A DNA stretch of 64,000 nucleotides from Ahrensia kielensis DSM 5890 (GTDB taxonomy: Bacteria > Pseudomonadota > Alphaproteobacteria > Rhizobiales > Rhizobiaceae). How positions within the stretch are numbered: the stretch's first letter is position 1; every line of letters begins with the position of its first letter. The position numbers and the translations under genes were made by a program. The notes below the pieces were generated by a model. That model had not been told where the DNA came from. It did no database searches and saw only the letters and a list, made by a program, of their open reading frames with translations. Positions 36,747 to 45,559 of the stretch are shown piece by piece. Location of the stretch: positions 115,616 through 179,615 of the forward strand of contig NZ_KB894532.1 of assembly GCF_000374465.1 (NCBI RefSeq), given 5' to 3'.

Positions 36747-37700
36747 TTAAACCGAAAGTGTGTTTAATATTTTAACAACTTCAAGACCTTGGCGTCCATT
36801 TGTTAAAGGTTCGCGATTTTCTTGAATGCAATCAATAAAATGGCCAAGCTCATCGGTGAGCGCCATGCCAGCCTCACACGCAATGTTTTCGCCATCATCT
36901 TTTGAAGAGCGCCAAGCATCGCCTTCACGTGCAACATCGTGCTTATAAAGCGTGACTTTTTTATTCCAATCCTGCTCAAGATCATCCCAAACAACGCTGG
37001 CCTTCGTGCCAATCACGCTGAAACGACGCTCAACATAAGCGCTGTGCCGAGATACGAACACATGTCCCTTCATGCCGTTTTCAAATGCCAAATGAATATG
37101 CGCGCTATCCGTTTGACCATCTGTCACCGATACAGGAACCGCATCAACTTTAATCGGACTAGATTTTGCAATCGATAAAATCAAAGAAAGATCGTGCGGT
37201 GCCAAATCCCATGCAGCATCAAATTTTGTATGAAATTTACCAAACCCCAAGCGGTGGCTTTGCACATATTTAACATCGCCAAGCGCCCCATCCTCAATCA
37301 AGGAAACAATCGCGCGAAACGCATTGTGATGGCACAAAATGTGGCCTGCCATTAAAACGCGGTTTGCGCTTTGAGCCGCATCCACCATGGATTGCGCGTC
37401 GCGAACATCGAGCGCAATGGGTTTTTCCGCAAACACATGTTTGCCAGCGGCAAATGCCTGACGCGCTGTTTCTGCATGATATTGAGCGGGAAGAGCCATT
37501 GTGATGCCGTCGATTGCTGGATCAGCAAAAACACTTTGCGCATCACGCACATCAACGCCGTGTTTTTGGGCTAATTCTTTGGCCAAATTTTCGTCTTGAT
37601 CGACAATACACGCAAGCGCGCCCAGTTCAGCCAAGGTACGCACATGATTCTTGCCCCAGTATCCGCATCCAAAGACAGCGATTTTCGGCATAGAACGCAT
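36747..37700 (-). CDS. Gfo/Idh/MocA family oxidoreductase (WlbA-like)
   Basis: A 317-residue NAD(P)-dependent dehydrogenase. It has the N-terminal Rossmann signature (KIAVFGCGYWGKNHVRTLAE), the EKP motif (HVFAEKPIALD) and the catalytic domain (DLAPHDLSLILSIAKSSPI) of this family. Together with the aminotransferase downstream it fits UDP-GlcNAc-derived 2,3-diamino-sugar synthesis for a surface glycan or lipid A. AAAGGG lies six bases before the ATG at 37700. Confidence 0.9.
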   Translation of the reverse strand: MRSMPKIAVFGCGYWGKNHVRTLAELGALACIVDQDENLAKELAQKHGVDVRDAQSVFADPAIDGITMALPAQYHAETARQAFAAGKHVFAEKPIALDVRDAQSMVDAAQSANRVLMAGHILCHHNAFRAIVSLIEDGALGDVKYVQSHRLGFGKFHTKFDAAWDLAPHDLSLILSIAKSSPIKVDAVPVSVTDGQTDSAHIHLAFENGMKGHVFVSRHSAYVERRFSVIGTKASVVWDDLEQDWNKKVTLYKHDVAREGDAWRSSKDDGENIACEAGMALTDELGHFIDCIQENREPLTNGRQGLEVVKILNTLSV

Positions 37701-37876
37701 AGATTACCCTTTCATATCATGGCTAATGCCTGTGCTAATCAGCCAAGAAGTAGAAAACAAGGGCGTAATATGACGCAATTGGCAAATCAGTTCGAAAAAC
37801 AACGATTGCTTGCTTGACAGGCAAGCGACCTTCCCCCTATATCCGCCTCGCTTCAAGTAACAGGTTTGCCTGTTGT

Positions 37877-37953
37877 GGCGGGATAGCTCAGCTGGTTAGA
37901 GCAGCGGAATCATAATCCGCGTGTCGGGGGTTCAAGTCCCTCTCCCGCTACCA
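37877..37953 (+). tRNA. tRNA-Met (CAT), elongator type
   Basis: A 77-base cloverleaf: acceptor GGCGGGA pairs with TCCCGCT (first pair G-T), D arm GCTC...GAGC, anticodon stem with CAT at 37911-37913, T loop TTCAAGT, and encoded CCA. The GCAGCGG anticodon stem resembles rhizobial elongator tRNA-Met. An Ile(CAU) identity cannot be excluded from sequence alone. Confidence 0.95.
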
Positions 37954-38420
37954 TTAAACCCTTGACATCATTCAGCTTTTAAGATCGACCATTATCAACC
38001 TACATTGGTTAGACAGCTTTCCTGAAAAGGTTAGACATTTCGATATCGTCAAATGTCGAGCTGCCAACTTCCGCACACTAAATTGCGCATAAGGGTCGCT
38101 ATGAGGTTTAGCGTTGCCTAATTTAGACGGGATTGATAAGCACCCCGCCTTCCCTAAGCTATAGTTTCGCATACTCCACGTCTCAAAGCTCCGCCAATAT
38201 GTAGGTCGACGCGACGAGGTGCGTGGACAGGAGTTATGTGCGCATATCATTCATGGCTAGTGCACTTTCAAAGAATCAGGCAGCCTGTCTCTGCTTGTGA
38301 AAGCAGGCTGGGTTAGGATGTTTGGAAACTGCATCTGATGGGTTGTCTTGGCCCAATGCTATGAGCGTTTGCGCGCTCCGGCCACTCGGTGGAAGATAAA
38401 TTAATGGGAAAGCTATAAAA
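37954..38420. other. Intergenic region after tRNA-Met, no gene recognised
   Basis: 467 bases with no ORF that I believe. An inverted repeat made of AGCCTG and CAGGCT parts lies near 38280-38312. I see no integrase, no copy of the tRNA 3' end and no terminal repeat. It could be decayed mobile DNA, since it lies between core genes and an orphan gene, but this is inference. Confidence 0.5.
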
Positions 38421-39251
38421 ATGCGTGGGCTAGTAATTTCACCGAAGTTAAAAGTCAGTGTAGCAGCTAACAAAATTGAGATGAATGGCTGGAACGAGCA
38501 AAATGTATCAGCTTGGACTTTGTATTGGGACAAGCTTGTAAGCCCAGATAACAATCTTGTTTCTATCGGCGGCGGCATACCTGTTTTTGAAATTTTACGT
38601 GCAAACAAAATTCTTGAAAACAAGATAATCAAAATGAACAGCGGCGAAGGTGGCATGGCGACACATCGCAGCGTTATGCAATCATGGGCAGACGAAGAGG
38701 AAAAACATCCCGGTGCATGGGCTATTGCCACAGGTGATAGCTCGTATACGTCAGATGCACTGACAGACAATTCAGGTCGTAGCATCCAAGTAAAACTTGT
38801 AAAATCTCTACCTGTTCCAGCGCTTGAAACTCCAATTGATCGCATCCTGTCGTACAAGCGAAAACGAAGTTCTGAATGTGAAGCCATGTGGTCATTTATT
38901 GACGAACTGTATTTACAGATAGACAGCGCGAGAGATAAACCACTCGCTGAACATTCAGTTTTTAGAAAGCTCGAGGTTGCACTTGAAGACCAAATGAAAG
39001 CTGCCCGTGAAAATAACTCCATCTCATTTGAAAGTGCAACGACAACGTTGGGCTTTAATATCCAAGGAGCTCTTATCACAGGAGCTGGAGTTTTGGCAGC
39101 AGGGACAACTTTCGGCACCGCCTTGCTCACCGCAGCTGGTGCAGGAGTGATAGTAAACGCATTACCACGCATAAAGATATTCGGAACGGAAAACCGCAAA
39201 ACACCGCTTACGTTCGCCGTCGAAGTCGAGAGCAAATTAAACTGGAAATAG
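38421..39251 (+). CDS. Orphan hypothetical protein (possibly DUF6236-like)
   Basis: A 276-residue protein. The N-terminal part is alpha/beta with the stretch VSAWTLYWDKLVSPDNNLVS, which I associate tentatively with DUF6236. The C-terminal part is hydrophobic and Gly/Ala/Thr-rich (GALITGAGVLAAGTTFGTAL). Codon use is AT-leaning. No operon partner. An ORF covers almost the same span on the minus strand, but the plus frame has the ribosome-site spacing (GGAAAG ahead of ATG) and more natural composition. Function unknown; a foreign origin is plausible. Confidence 0.65.
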   Translation: MRGLVISPKLKVSVAANKIEMNGWNEQNVSAWTLYWDKLVSPDNNLVSIGGGIPVFEILRANKILENKIIKMNSGEGGMATHRSVMQSWADEEEKHPGAWAIATGDSSYTSDALTDNSGRSIQVKLVKSLPVPALETPIDRILSYKRKRSSECEAMWSFIDELYLQIDSARDKPLAEHSVFRKLEVALEDQMKAARENNSISFESATTTLGFNIQGALITGAGVLAAGTTFGTALLTAAGAGVIVNALPRIKIFGTENRKTPLTFAVEVESKLNWK

Positions 39252-39441
39252 CTCATTACCCACCACGCTTCTGCTCTTCAGCTGCTTTGACACTCATTTC
39301 AGTTATGTAACCGCCCTCTCATTCCGCATTAAACTTATGCAAGCGGATACTAACTCATTGAAAAACTCATTCTAACTAAACGATTTAGTGCGGCGGCTAA
39401 TCCTGCCAAAGTCGCTTAATTAGCATTCAAAAGGTTCAATT

Positions 39442-39966
39442 ATGAAAGCAGTTGTTTTCCTAGGTTCTGTTCGTGAGAGTAAACCGCCTCACCCAGCGCG
39501 GCTGGGTGCTCGCGTTGCTGCAGCCTGTGCATCGCAATTGGCCAAAACCGATATAAATGTCGAAATTATTGACCCATTAGATCTGAACTTGCCTGCAGTT
39601 TTCAAGCCTCATTTTTCATTTTGGCGCAGGATGCGCACCTGAAGCTTTGGAAAGTCTTTCTACTAAAATTAAAGATGCTGATTGCTTCGTTATGGTCAGC
39701 CCAGAATATAGTCATTCTATGAGCCTTGCGCAGGCCAATGGAGCGGTGCCAGAGCAGCTGTAAGCATGCGAACTTACTTAAGTGAACTCGATTGTCTTCC
39801 GGTATCGGCCATAATCCATATTCCCCACGCTCAAGACGTCTTTGCTGAAGACGGCTCTTATGCAAATGGCGTCGATACAGAAAAATGGGGAAGCTATATG
39901 GGGCGTACTTTAAATCAACTTGTGTGGTGGAGCGAAGCGGCTGCACAACAACGCAACAATGCCTAA
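39442..39966 (+). pseudogene. Broken NADPH-dependent FMN reductase
   Basis: The first frame gives MKAVVFLGSVRESKPPHPAR, a flavodoxin-like N terminus, and ends at 39642. Shifting frame near 39610 continues the protein as GAGCAPEALESLSTKIKDAD then MVSPEYSHSMS. After a gap corresponding to about 35 missing residues, another shift gives AGQWSGARAAVSMRTYLSEL and a normal C terminus ending at 39966. So at least one frameshift and one internal deletion have killed the gene. Intact relatives reduce FMN or quinones with NADPH. Confidence 0.85.
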
Positions 39967-40072
39967 TCCTACCGCAGCTTTTGAGCGCAATCCTTCACAA
40001 ACAATCGGATGGGTCTAGATCAAGAGAGCGGGCTGCATTGACCATATAGCAGACCGGTTCAAGTGTAGATAT

Positions 40073-40840
40073 CTACTTCGAGCGCATATCCTTTAGCGCC
40101 TCAGACGCACCACGCATTAGAAGTCCCAAATCAACGGCTATGGATACAAATGCATATCCCCACTCACGATAGCGCTTAGCGTCATTGGTGTTCGTCGCGA
40201 GTATGCCCGCTGGCACACCAAGTGCCTTTAAGCGCGTCACTGCGTCTTTAAGAGCAGCCTGAACTTCTTCATGCCCAGGATTACCAAGATGGCCAAAGCT
40301 CGCCGCAAGATCAGACGGACCGATAAATACGCCGTTCACGCCCGGCACAGAAGCAATCTCTTCAAGTTTCGATAAGGCATCGACCGTTTCAACCTGAACC
40401 AAAACAGCGATTTGTTGATCTGCTTGTTCAAAATAATCCGTGGCTAAACCAAACCGGCTAGCGCGCGTGCCCCCAGCAACACCGCGAATACCGTGCGGCG
40501 GATAGCGTGTTGCAGCAACAGCGGCAGCAGCCTCTTCACCATTCTGCACGAAGGGAATGAGTACAGTCTGCGCGCCAATATCAAGCACACGCTTGATGAG
40601 AACCTTGTCGTTCCAAGCGGGGCGTACAACGAGGTTAGATTCACCAGCTGACGCAGCTTGCAATAATGGCTGCACCTGCGATGTTTCTATGGGCGCATGT
40701 TCAGTATCAAACAACAGCCAGTCATAACCGATAAGGCTCAAACCTTCGGATGCAACGGGACTTGTCAAAGACATCCAGATACCGTCGAGTGTCTCGTTTG
40801 CAAGCAAGCGACGCTTGAAGTCGTTCAAGGGCGCGCGCAT
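40073..40840 (-). CDS. hpaI: HpaI-type aldolase (4-hydroxy-2-oxo-heptanedioate aldolase)
   Basis: A 255-residue class II HpcH/HpaI aldolase. It would split 4-hydroxy-2-oxo-heptane-1,7-dioate to pyruvate and succinic semialdehyde in homoprotocatechuate breakdown. Visible are WLLFDTEHAPIE (catalytic region), VLIPFVQNGEEAAAAVAATR, YPPHGIRGV and VFIGPSDLAASFGHLGNPGH. The ATG at 40840 overlaps the hpaH stop by one base (TGATG). It is the last gene of the long catabolic operon. Confidence 0.92.
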   Translation of the reverse strand: MRAPLNDFKRRLLANETLDGIWMSLTSPVASEGLSLIGYDWLLFDTEHAPIETSQVQPLLQAASAGESNLVVRPAWNDKVLIKRVLDIGAQTVLIPFVQNGEEAAAAVAATRYPPHGIRGVAGGTRASRFGLATDYFEQADQQIAVLVQVETVDALSKLEEIASVPGVNGVFIGPSDLAASFGHLGNPGHEEVQAALKDAVTRLKALGVPAGILATNTNDAKRYREWGYAFVSIAVDLGLLMRGASEALKDMRSK

Positions 40841-41622
40841 CAAACGAACTGCACTGCTACAGAGCCCAAAGGCCCGAAATCGGCATGGAGCGTATCGCCC
40901 TTCTCTGCCCAAACAGGGCGCGTGAAGCTACCTGATAACATCATATGTCCTGGTTCCAAAACAGTACCAAAAGGAGCAAGCTTATTAGCCAGCCACGCAA
41001 TTGCCATCGCCGGATGGCCAAGCACACCGCAAGCCAAGCCAGTTTCTTCAATTTGGCTGTTACGATAAAATGCAGCGCCAACCCAACGTAGATCAACTTC
41101 TTCTGGCCGTACAGGACGCCCACCCAGCACAATACCAGCTGCTGCTCCATTATCGGCCACGGTATCAAATATTTTTCGTGGCTCAGTCACACGCGCATCA
41201 ATTATTTCAATCGACGGGATAACCCATTCAGTCGCACGCATAACATCAATAAGCCCAACATTGGGGCCCTTGAGAGGCTCTTTGAGAATGAATGTAAGTT
41301 CTGGCTCGACACGCGGCACACAAAAATCTTCGAACTTCACTTTGGCGCCGTCTTGCAACACAAGATCATCAAAAAGATACCCATAATCAGGCTCGTCGAT
41401 TTTGGATGCAGCCTGCATGGCTTTCGATGTCAGGCCGATCTTATGGCCAATGATCTTAACGCCTTCTTTTTCTTTTGCTGCGGCAACAGCGCTAGAAATG
41501 GCATAGCTGTCAGCAATTTCAATGTCAGGAAACATCTCTGACGGACGTCGCCCTTGCACTTTCGTGCGGTGGCTTTCTAATAATCCGTCGACGCAAATCT
41601 GGCGGTCTTTTTCACTTAACAT
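40840..41622 (-). CDS. hpaH: HpaH-type 2-oxo-hept-4-ene-dioate hydratase
   Basis: A 260-residue hydratase of the FAH/MhpD superfamily adding water to 2-oxo-hept-4-ene-1,7-dioate to give the HpaI substrate. It has GHKIGLTSKAMQAASKIDEP, the metal-binding PRVEPELTFIL and SIEIIDARV. AAGGA lies seven bases before the ATG; it starts ten bases after the hpaE stop. Confidence 0.92.
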   Translation of the reverse strand: MLSEKDRQICVDGLLESHRTKVQGRRPSEMFPDIEIADSYAISSAVAAAKEKEGVKIIGHKIGLTSKAMQAASKIDEPDYGYLFDDLVLQDGAKVKFEDFCVPRVEPELTFILKEPLKGPNVGLIDVMRATEWVIPSIEIIDARVTEPRKIFDTVADNGAAAGIVLGGRPVRPEEVDLRWVGAAFYRNSQIEETGLACGVLGHPAMAIAWLANKLAPFGTVLEPGHMMLSGSFTRPVWAEKGDTLHADFGPLGSVAVQFV

Positions 41623-41632
41623 TTTTATTCCT

Positions 41633-43087
41633 TCAAAGCTTGATGCAAACGTTGCGCAGTTCAGAGTAGAATTCTAGCGAATGAACACCGCCCTCGCGGC
41701 CAATACCGCTGGCTTTTGATCCGCCAAATGGCGTGCGTAGATCGCGTAAGAACCAGCAATTTACCCAAGTGATGCCAACTTCAATCTGCTTGGAGACCCG
41801 ATGTGCTGTACCAAGATTGGTACTCCATATCGTTGTGGCCAAGCCGTAGGGCGAATTATTGGCGAGCGCGATGCCTTCCTCTTCGGTATCAAACGCACGG
41901 ATATGCGTGCATGGACCAAAGATTTCTTCGGTTACAACAGGGTGATCTTCATCAAGACCAGTCCACACAGTTGGCTCAACCCAATAACCGCCCTCATAAC
42001 CTTTGATGTCAGGAACACCGCCGCCCGCAAGAATTTGCGCACCAGATGCACGCGCTTTGTCATAATAAGAAATAACTTTATCGCGGTGCTCGGCAGAAAT
42101 AACCGTCCCCATCGTCGTTGCTTGGTCGAAAGGATCACCCATGCGATAGCTGCGCGCTTTTTGGGCAAGCCCTTCGCACACTTGGTCATAAATATCGCGC
42201 TGAACATAAAGACGTTCCGTGCCTAGGCAAACCTGTCCGGTATTTGCAAAACAGGAACGGCCAATTCCTTCAAGGGTCGCGCCGATATCTGCATCATCAA
42301 AAATGATACCGGCATTCTTTCCGCCAAGTTCAAGGCTCACCGGACGCACGCCATTGGCAGCCGCCTTCATTATTGCTTCACCCGTTCCGGTTTCGCCCGT
42401 AAAAGTGATGCCATCAACATCGGGATGACTGGTCAGAAATTCGCCTGCGGCGGAAGGGCCAAATCCATGGACCACGTTGTAAACACCGCGCGGAATTCCA
42501 ACTTCGTTCATGACCTCGCCCAATAAAGTGGCGGTGGCCGGTGTTTCCTCAGAAGGCTTAACAACAACCGTGTTTCCGCATGCGAGTGCTGGAGCGACTT
42601 TCCATGTCATTAAAAGCAGTGGCAAGTTCCAAGGGCACACGACGGCAATGACACCGCGCGGACCGCGCAGCGCATAGTTAAGCGCGTCGCCGCCATCTGG
42701 CGTTTTCATTTCGAATGTCTCAGTTGAAGCCGTTAATATCTGATCGGCGAAAACATTAAAGTTCGCTGCGCCGCGCGGAATATCAATATGACTGGCTATG
42801 CTACGCGGCTTGCCGGTGTCACGAATTTCAGCAGCCAGAAACTCATCAAAACGCGCGTTAATTCCATCAGCTAATTTACGCAGCAGAGACACACGCTCCG
42901 GCACGCTCATCCGGCCCCATGGGCCTTTGAGTGCACTTCGAGCAGCACCTACGGCAGCATCTACATCGCTTTTTCCAGCGGCAGATACTTCGGCAAAAAT
43001 TTCACCAGTCGTGGGAAATTTATTGGCAAATTCACCGCCGGTTCCGGCTTTAAATTCACCGTCGATAAAATTCAGAATCTTTTGCAT
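41633..43087 (-). CDS. hpaE: HpaE-type carboxymethyl-hydroxymuconate semialdehyde dehydrogenase
   Basis: A 484-residue NAD-dependent aldehyde dehydrogenase. It shows the catalytic Glu (SLELGGKNAGIIFDDADIG) and Cys (FANTGQVCLGTERLYVQRDI). Sequence is close to HpaE/betaine-aldehyde-dehydrogenase types, and its position next to hpaH and hpaI supports oxidation of the ring-cleavage semialdehyde. Its ATG overlaps the upstream aldolase stop by one base (TAATG). Confidence 0.92.
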   Translation of the reverse strand: MQKILNFIDGEFKAGTGGEFANKFPTTGEIFAEVSAAGKSDVDAAVGAARSALKGPWGRMSVPERVSLLRKLADGINARFDEFLAAEIRDTGKPRSIASHIDIPRGAANFNVFADQILTASTETFEMKTPDGGDALNYALRGPRGVIAVVCPWNLPLLLMTWKVAPALACGNTVVVKPSEETPATATLLGEVMNEVGIPRGVYNVVHGFGPSAAGEFLTSHPDVDGITFTGETGTGEAIMKAAANGVRPVSLELGGKNAGIIFDDADIGATLEGIGRSCFANTGQVCLGTERLYVQRDIYDQVCEGLAQKARSYRMGDPFDQATTMGTVISAEHRDKVISYYDKARASGAQILAGGGVPDIKGYEGGYWVEPTVWTGLDEDHPVVTEEIFGPCTHIRAFDTEEEGIALANNSPYGLATTIWSTNLGTAHRVSKQIEVGITWVNCWFLRDLRTPFGGSKASGIGREGGVHSLEFYSELRNVCIKL

Positions 43088-43797
43088 TATTCAGTCCTTA
43101 ATTCAGGCTTGCAATCCAAGCTTGGCAACTCAGGGTCGCCGTAAGTTAAATAGTTCCACATACGTTCAAAAATACCGCCCTGTCGGGTGGCGCGGGCTTC
43201 AGCTTGTGAAGCTGTGACGATTGAGGCGTCACATAAATTTGCGGATAATGCAGCAAGTTCGACCTTGCACATGTCCTCAAGATACCATGCCAACCCTACG
43301 GCTTCGGGCAATGTCGCACCGGTAACAACGGCACCGTTGCCGCGCATAATGACGCCTGCACTATCGCCCATCGCATCAATCACACCTTTGGCACGCTCAT
43401 CATCGCGCACCAATTGGATGTCGTCCCAGAAGCCGACCCTCGGCGTAAAATAGGTCCCAAACCCGTGACGAATTTGGGGAACCTTTGCCAAAGCAGCCAG
43501 TGTCATCATGTGCGGCCCCATGAAGCGAACAACACCGCCCGCATCAGGACGCCGCGCATAGATTTGCTGATGCAATCTTACCTCTCCCAAAACCCCATCA
43601 GGCAGCGGTCCCATGACCAGCACTTGCGGGCATGTTTGACCAACTTGCACATGCTCCATTGGCACAGACGGGCAAACGAGAAAGCTCTCGTTATTTAACC
43701 GAGCAGAACAATGACCATATGCGTGAACCAGCTTTGCACGGCCAAGGGCGCGGGCAGCTATTCTTACTGTGCGAGCAATATCTTCCACCGCGATCAA
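43087..43797 (-). CDS. Class II aldolase/adducin family protein
   Basis: A 236-residue zinc-aldolase-fold protein with AYGHCSARLNNESFLVCPSV (N-terminal signature) and the metal-binding His of MGPHMMTLAAL. Family members act as aldolases, epimerases or decarboxylases; in this operon a decarboxylation or C-C cleavage of a ring-cleavage product, or of a methoxylated precursor, is possible. It probably starts at TTG 43797, overlapping the dioxygenase stop. Confidence 0.85.
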   Translation of the reverse strand: MIAVEDIARTVRIAARALGRAKLVHAYGHCSARLNNESFLVCPSVPMEHVQVGQTCPQVLVMGPLPDGVLGEVRLHQQIYARRPDAGGVVRFMGPHMMTLAALAKVPQIRHGFGTYFTPRVGFWDDIQLVRDDERAKGVIDAMGDSAGVIMRGNGAVVTGATLPEAVGLAWYLEDMCKVELAALSANLCDASIVTASQAEARATRQGGIFERMWNYLTYGDPELPSLDCKPELRTE

Positions 43798-44651
43798 TCC
43801 TTAAAAGCTGCAATATTTGGTGCAGACCCCCACTTACAAAAACCTTTGGGTTCAAAGTGGAACTGTCGGTCGCGCCATAAGGGCTCATCATGGATTTCCA
43901 CCACGCCGCTAGAATATTCGAAAGTCATTCCTTCCGGCCCTGTGAAATACAAAAACTCCGCAGAGGATGTCGGATGGCGACCGGGCCCAAACGTTACATT
44001 CACTTGATTTTCACGCACGAAATTAAAGCTTCGTTGAATGTCGTCGGTGCCACCAACCTGATGATTAATATGTTGGATGCCCGGCTTGTGAAAAGGAAAT
44101 AGCGCAATCGAATGATGGATCGTGCCAAGACGCATTAATGGGGCATCGCCAATCCTGTCTGACACGCGCGCATTGCACACCTGGGTCCAGAATTTCTCAT
44201 CTCTCTCAAGGTCGTTAGAGCAAAGTCCAACATGGCTGAAACCAGTGATCCCAGCATCGCGTGTACCGTGATAAGCTTTTGCAGTCGTATCAGGGCGCAG
44301 AACGAATTCGATTTGATTTCCCATCGGATCTTTGAATCCGATAAAAGCTGCCACATGCCGTAATTCACATTCTTCACGCGAACCGTAATGTACTGCATGC
44401 CCGAGCTTGTCTAAAGTTGCACCAGCGCGGTTTAAATCGTCGGCAGACCCGATTTCAAATCCAGTTGTTTGATCTTCAGGATTCCCTTCAAAGTAACATA
44501 AGGTATGCTGGCGATCGTCTGATTTAAAATAGATCGCCCCAGGGCGATAGCCAGCAATTTCAAGGCCAAGTATATTGACTGCATACCATTTCGCACCTTC
44601 CAGATCCGTTGTTCCAAGGCGGCAGTAAACGACATCCTTAAGTTCTATCAT
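43794..44651 (-). CDS. VOC-fold extradiol ring-cleavage dioxygenase
   Basis: A 285-residue type I extradiol dioxygenase with two VOC domains. The three Fe(II) ligands are visible: His in GFSHVGLCSNDLE, His in GIQHINHQVGGTDD, and Glu in MTFEYSSGVVEI. It should open a catechol ring next to the hydroxyls, as HpaD does for homoprotocatechuate, giving the HpaE substrate. Its ATG overlaps by four bases the stop of a paralogue that has lost the ligands. Confidence 0.88.
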   Translation of the reverse strand: MIELKDVVYCRLGTTDLEGAKWYAVNILGLEIAGYRPGAIYFKSDDRQHTLCYFEGNPEDQTTGFEIGSADDLNRAGATLDKLGHAVHYGSREECELRHVAAFIGFKDPMGNQIEFVLRPDTTAKAYHGTRDAGITGFSHVGLCSNDLERDEKFWTQVCNARVSDRIGDAPLMRLGTIHHSIALFPFHKPGIQHINHQVGGTDDIQRSFNFVRENQVNVTFGPGRHPTSSAEFLYFTGPEGMTFEYSSGVVEIHDEPLWRDRQFHFEPKGFCKWGSAPNIAAFKD

Positions 44652-45505
44652 CTGTCAGATCCTCCGTTAAATTCGGCTAACGTGCTGGGTGATCCCCATG
44701 AGCAATGGCTCAATGCTGCATCAGGAAATTGACGTGGTCCGGTTGATTCTGGCGGAGCCATTGGCGTCGCATAACTATAGAGTATGTCGCCCACACCGCT
44801 GGTTGTCACAAACCGCGAACCGGATGTTGGCTGCAAACCTGGGCCATGAACAACAGGCAATTGGCGCCCTTGCATGAAGTACCAATTGCGCATGATGTGG
44901 TCCGTGTCTTCAACACCGAAAGTAACACCAAGAACCCCATCCTTATCGGACGCATAAATCGCAATTCGGTGATGTGCGCCATCAATATTGATAAAAGCCG
45001 ATTGGCCAACCCAATCAGATACCGTGCCGCCTATACCTTTGGTCCAGAAAACTTCATTTGCCTCAACGTCTTTACAAGCCAGTTGAATGGCCTGCAGACC
45101 AACAATTCCTGTGGGGCGCGGGCCATGAAATGGCCAGCCTGAAGTTAATGGACGCCAAATCACATCGACCATCACGCCATTTGGCGCAGCAACTGTAATG
45201 CCCGATTTTACTTGACGGCTTTTTGCTTCGTCATCTGTCAACCAGACGGGCGAAAACCCTTCTGCGGTCAATTGATCAAACACTCTATCGATATCCGAAC
45301 GATCTGCCACGGTTAACCCAACGGATGAGGTTCCACCATCGGTGAAGCACAAAGCATAATTACGTGCATCCGAACGAAAATAGAGCGTATCTTCTGTGCG
45401 GTCCTCAAGCATAAGGCCAAGCACATTACTGCCATAGTCAGCGGCGGCTTCAAGCTCTTGAACCGGTAAGCGTAGATAACGTAAATCACGATAGGATGCA
45501 GACAT
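44648..45505 (-). CDS. VOC-fold paralogue of the extradiol dioxygenase, without metal ligands
   Basis: A 285-residue protein, the same length as the dioxygenase encoded next to it and sharing the two-domain layout (YRDLRYLRLPVQELEAAADY; GIVGLQAIQLACKDVEANEV; HCSWGSPSTLAEFNG). Aligning by eye, His/His/Glu of the active paralogue are replaced by Ala, Gly and Tyr. It is therefore unlikely to bind iron and may be a partner subunit, a substrate-binding protein or a decaying copy. AAGGA lies six bases before ATG 45505. Confidence 0.82.
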   Translation of the reverse strand: MSASYRDLRYLRLPVQELEAAADYGSNVLGLMLEDRTEDTLYFRSDARNYALCFTDGGTSSVGLTVADRSDIDRVFDQLTAEGFSPVWLTDDEAKSRQVKSGITVAAPNGVMVDVIWRPLTSGWPFHGPRPTGIVGLQAIQLACKDVEANEVFWTKGIGGTVSDWVGQSAFINIDGAHHRIAIYASDKDGVLGVTFGVEDTDHIMRNWYFMQGRQLPVVHGPGLQPTSGSRFVTTSGVGDILYSYATPMAPPESTGPRQFPDAALSHCSWGSPSTLAEFNGGSDR

Positions 45506-45559
45506 TGTCATTCCTTTTCTTGTGCGGGCCAAGCAGAGTTTTGCTTGGCCCACGCTTGA

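Noticed and set aside
38276..39256. Long minus-strand ORF of 326 codons opposite the orphan gene
   Set aside because: It overlaps the plus-strand gene almost fully. Its translation is Ser/Phe/Leu-rich in the way of an antisense shadow, while the plus-strand product has normal composition and a spaced ribosome site.
37930..40072. Attachment-site duplication of the tRNA-Met 3' end
   Set aside because: No second copy of the tRNA 3' sequence was noticed downstream in the window, so an integrated island bounded by att sites is not supported.
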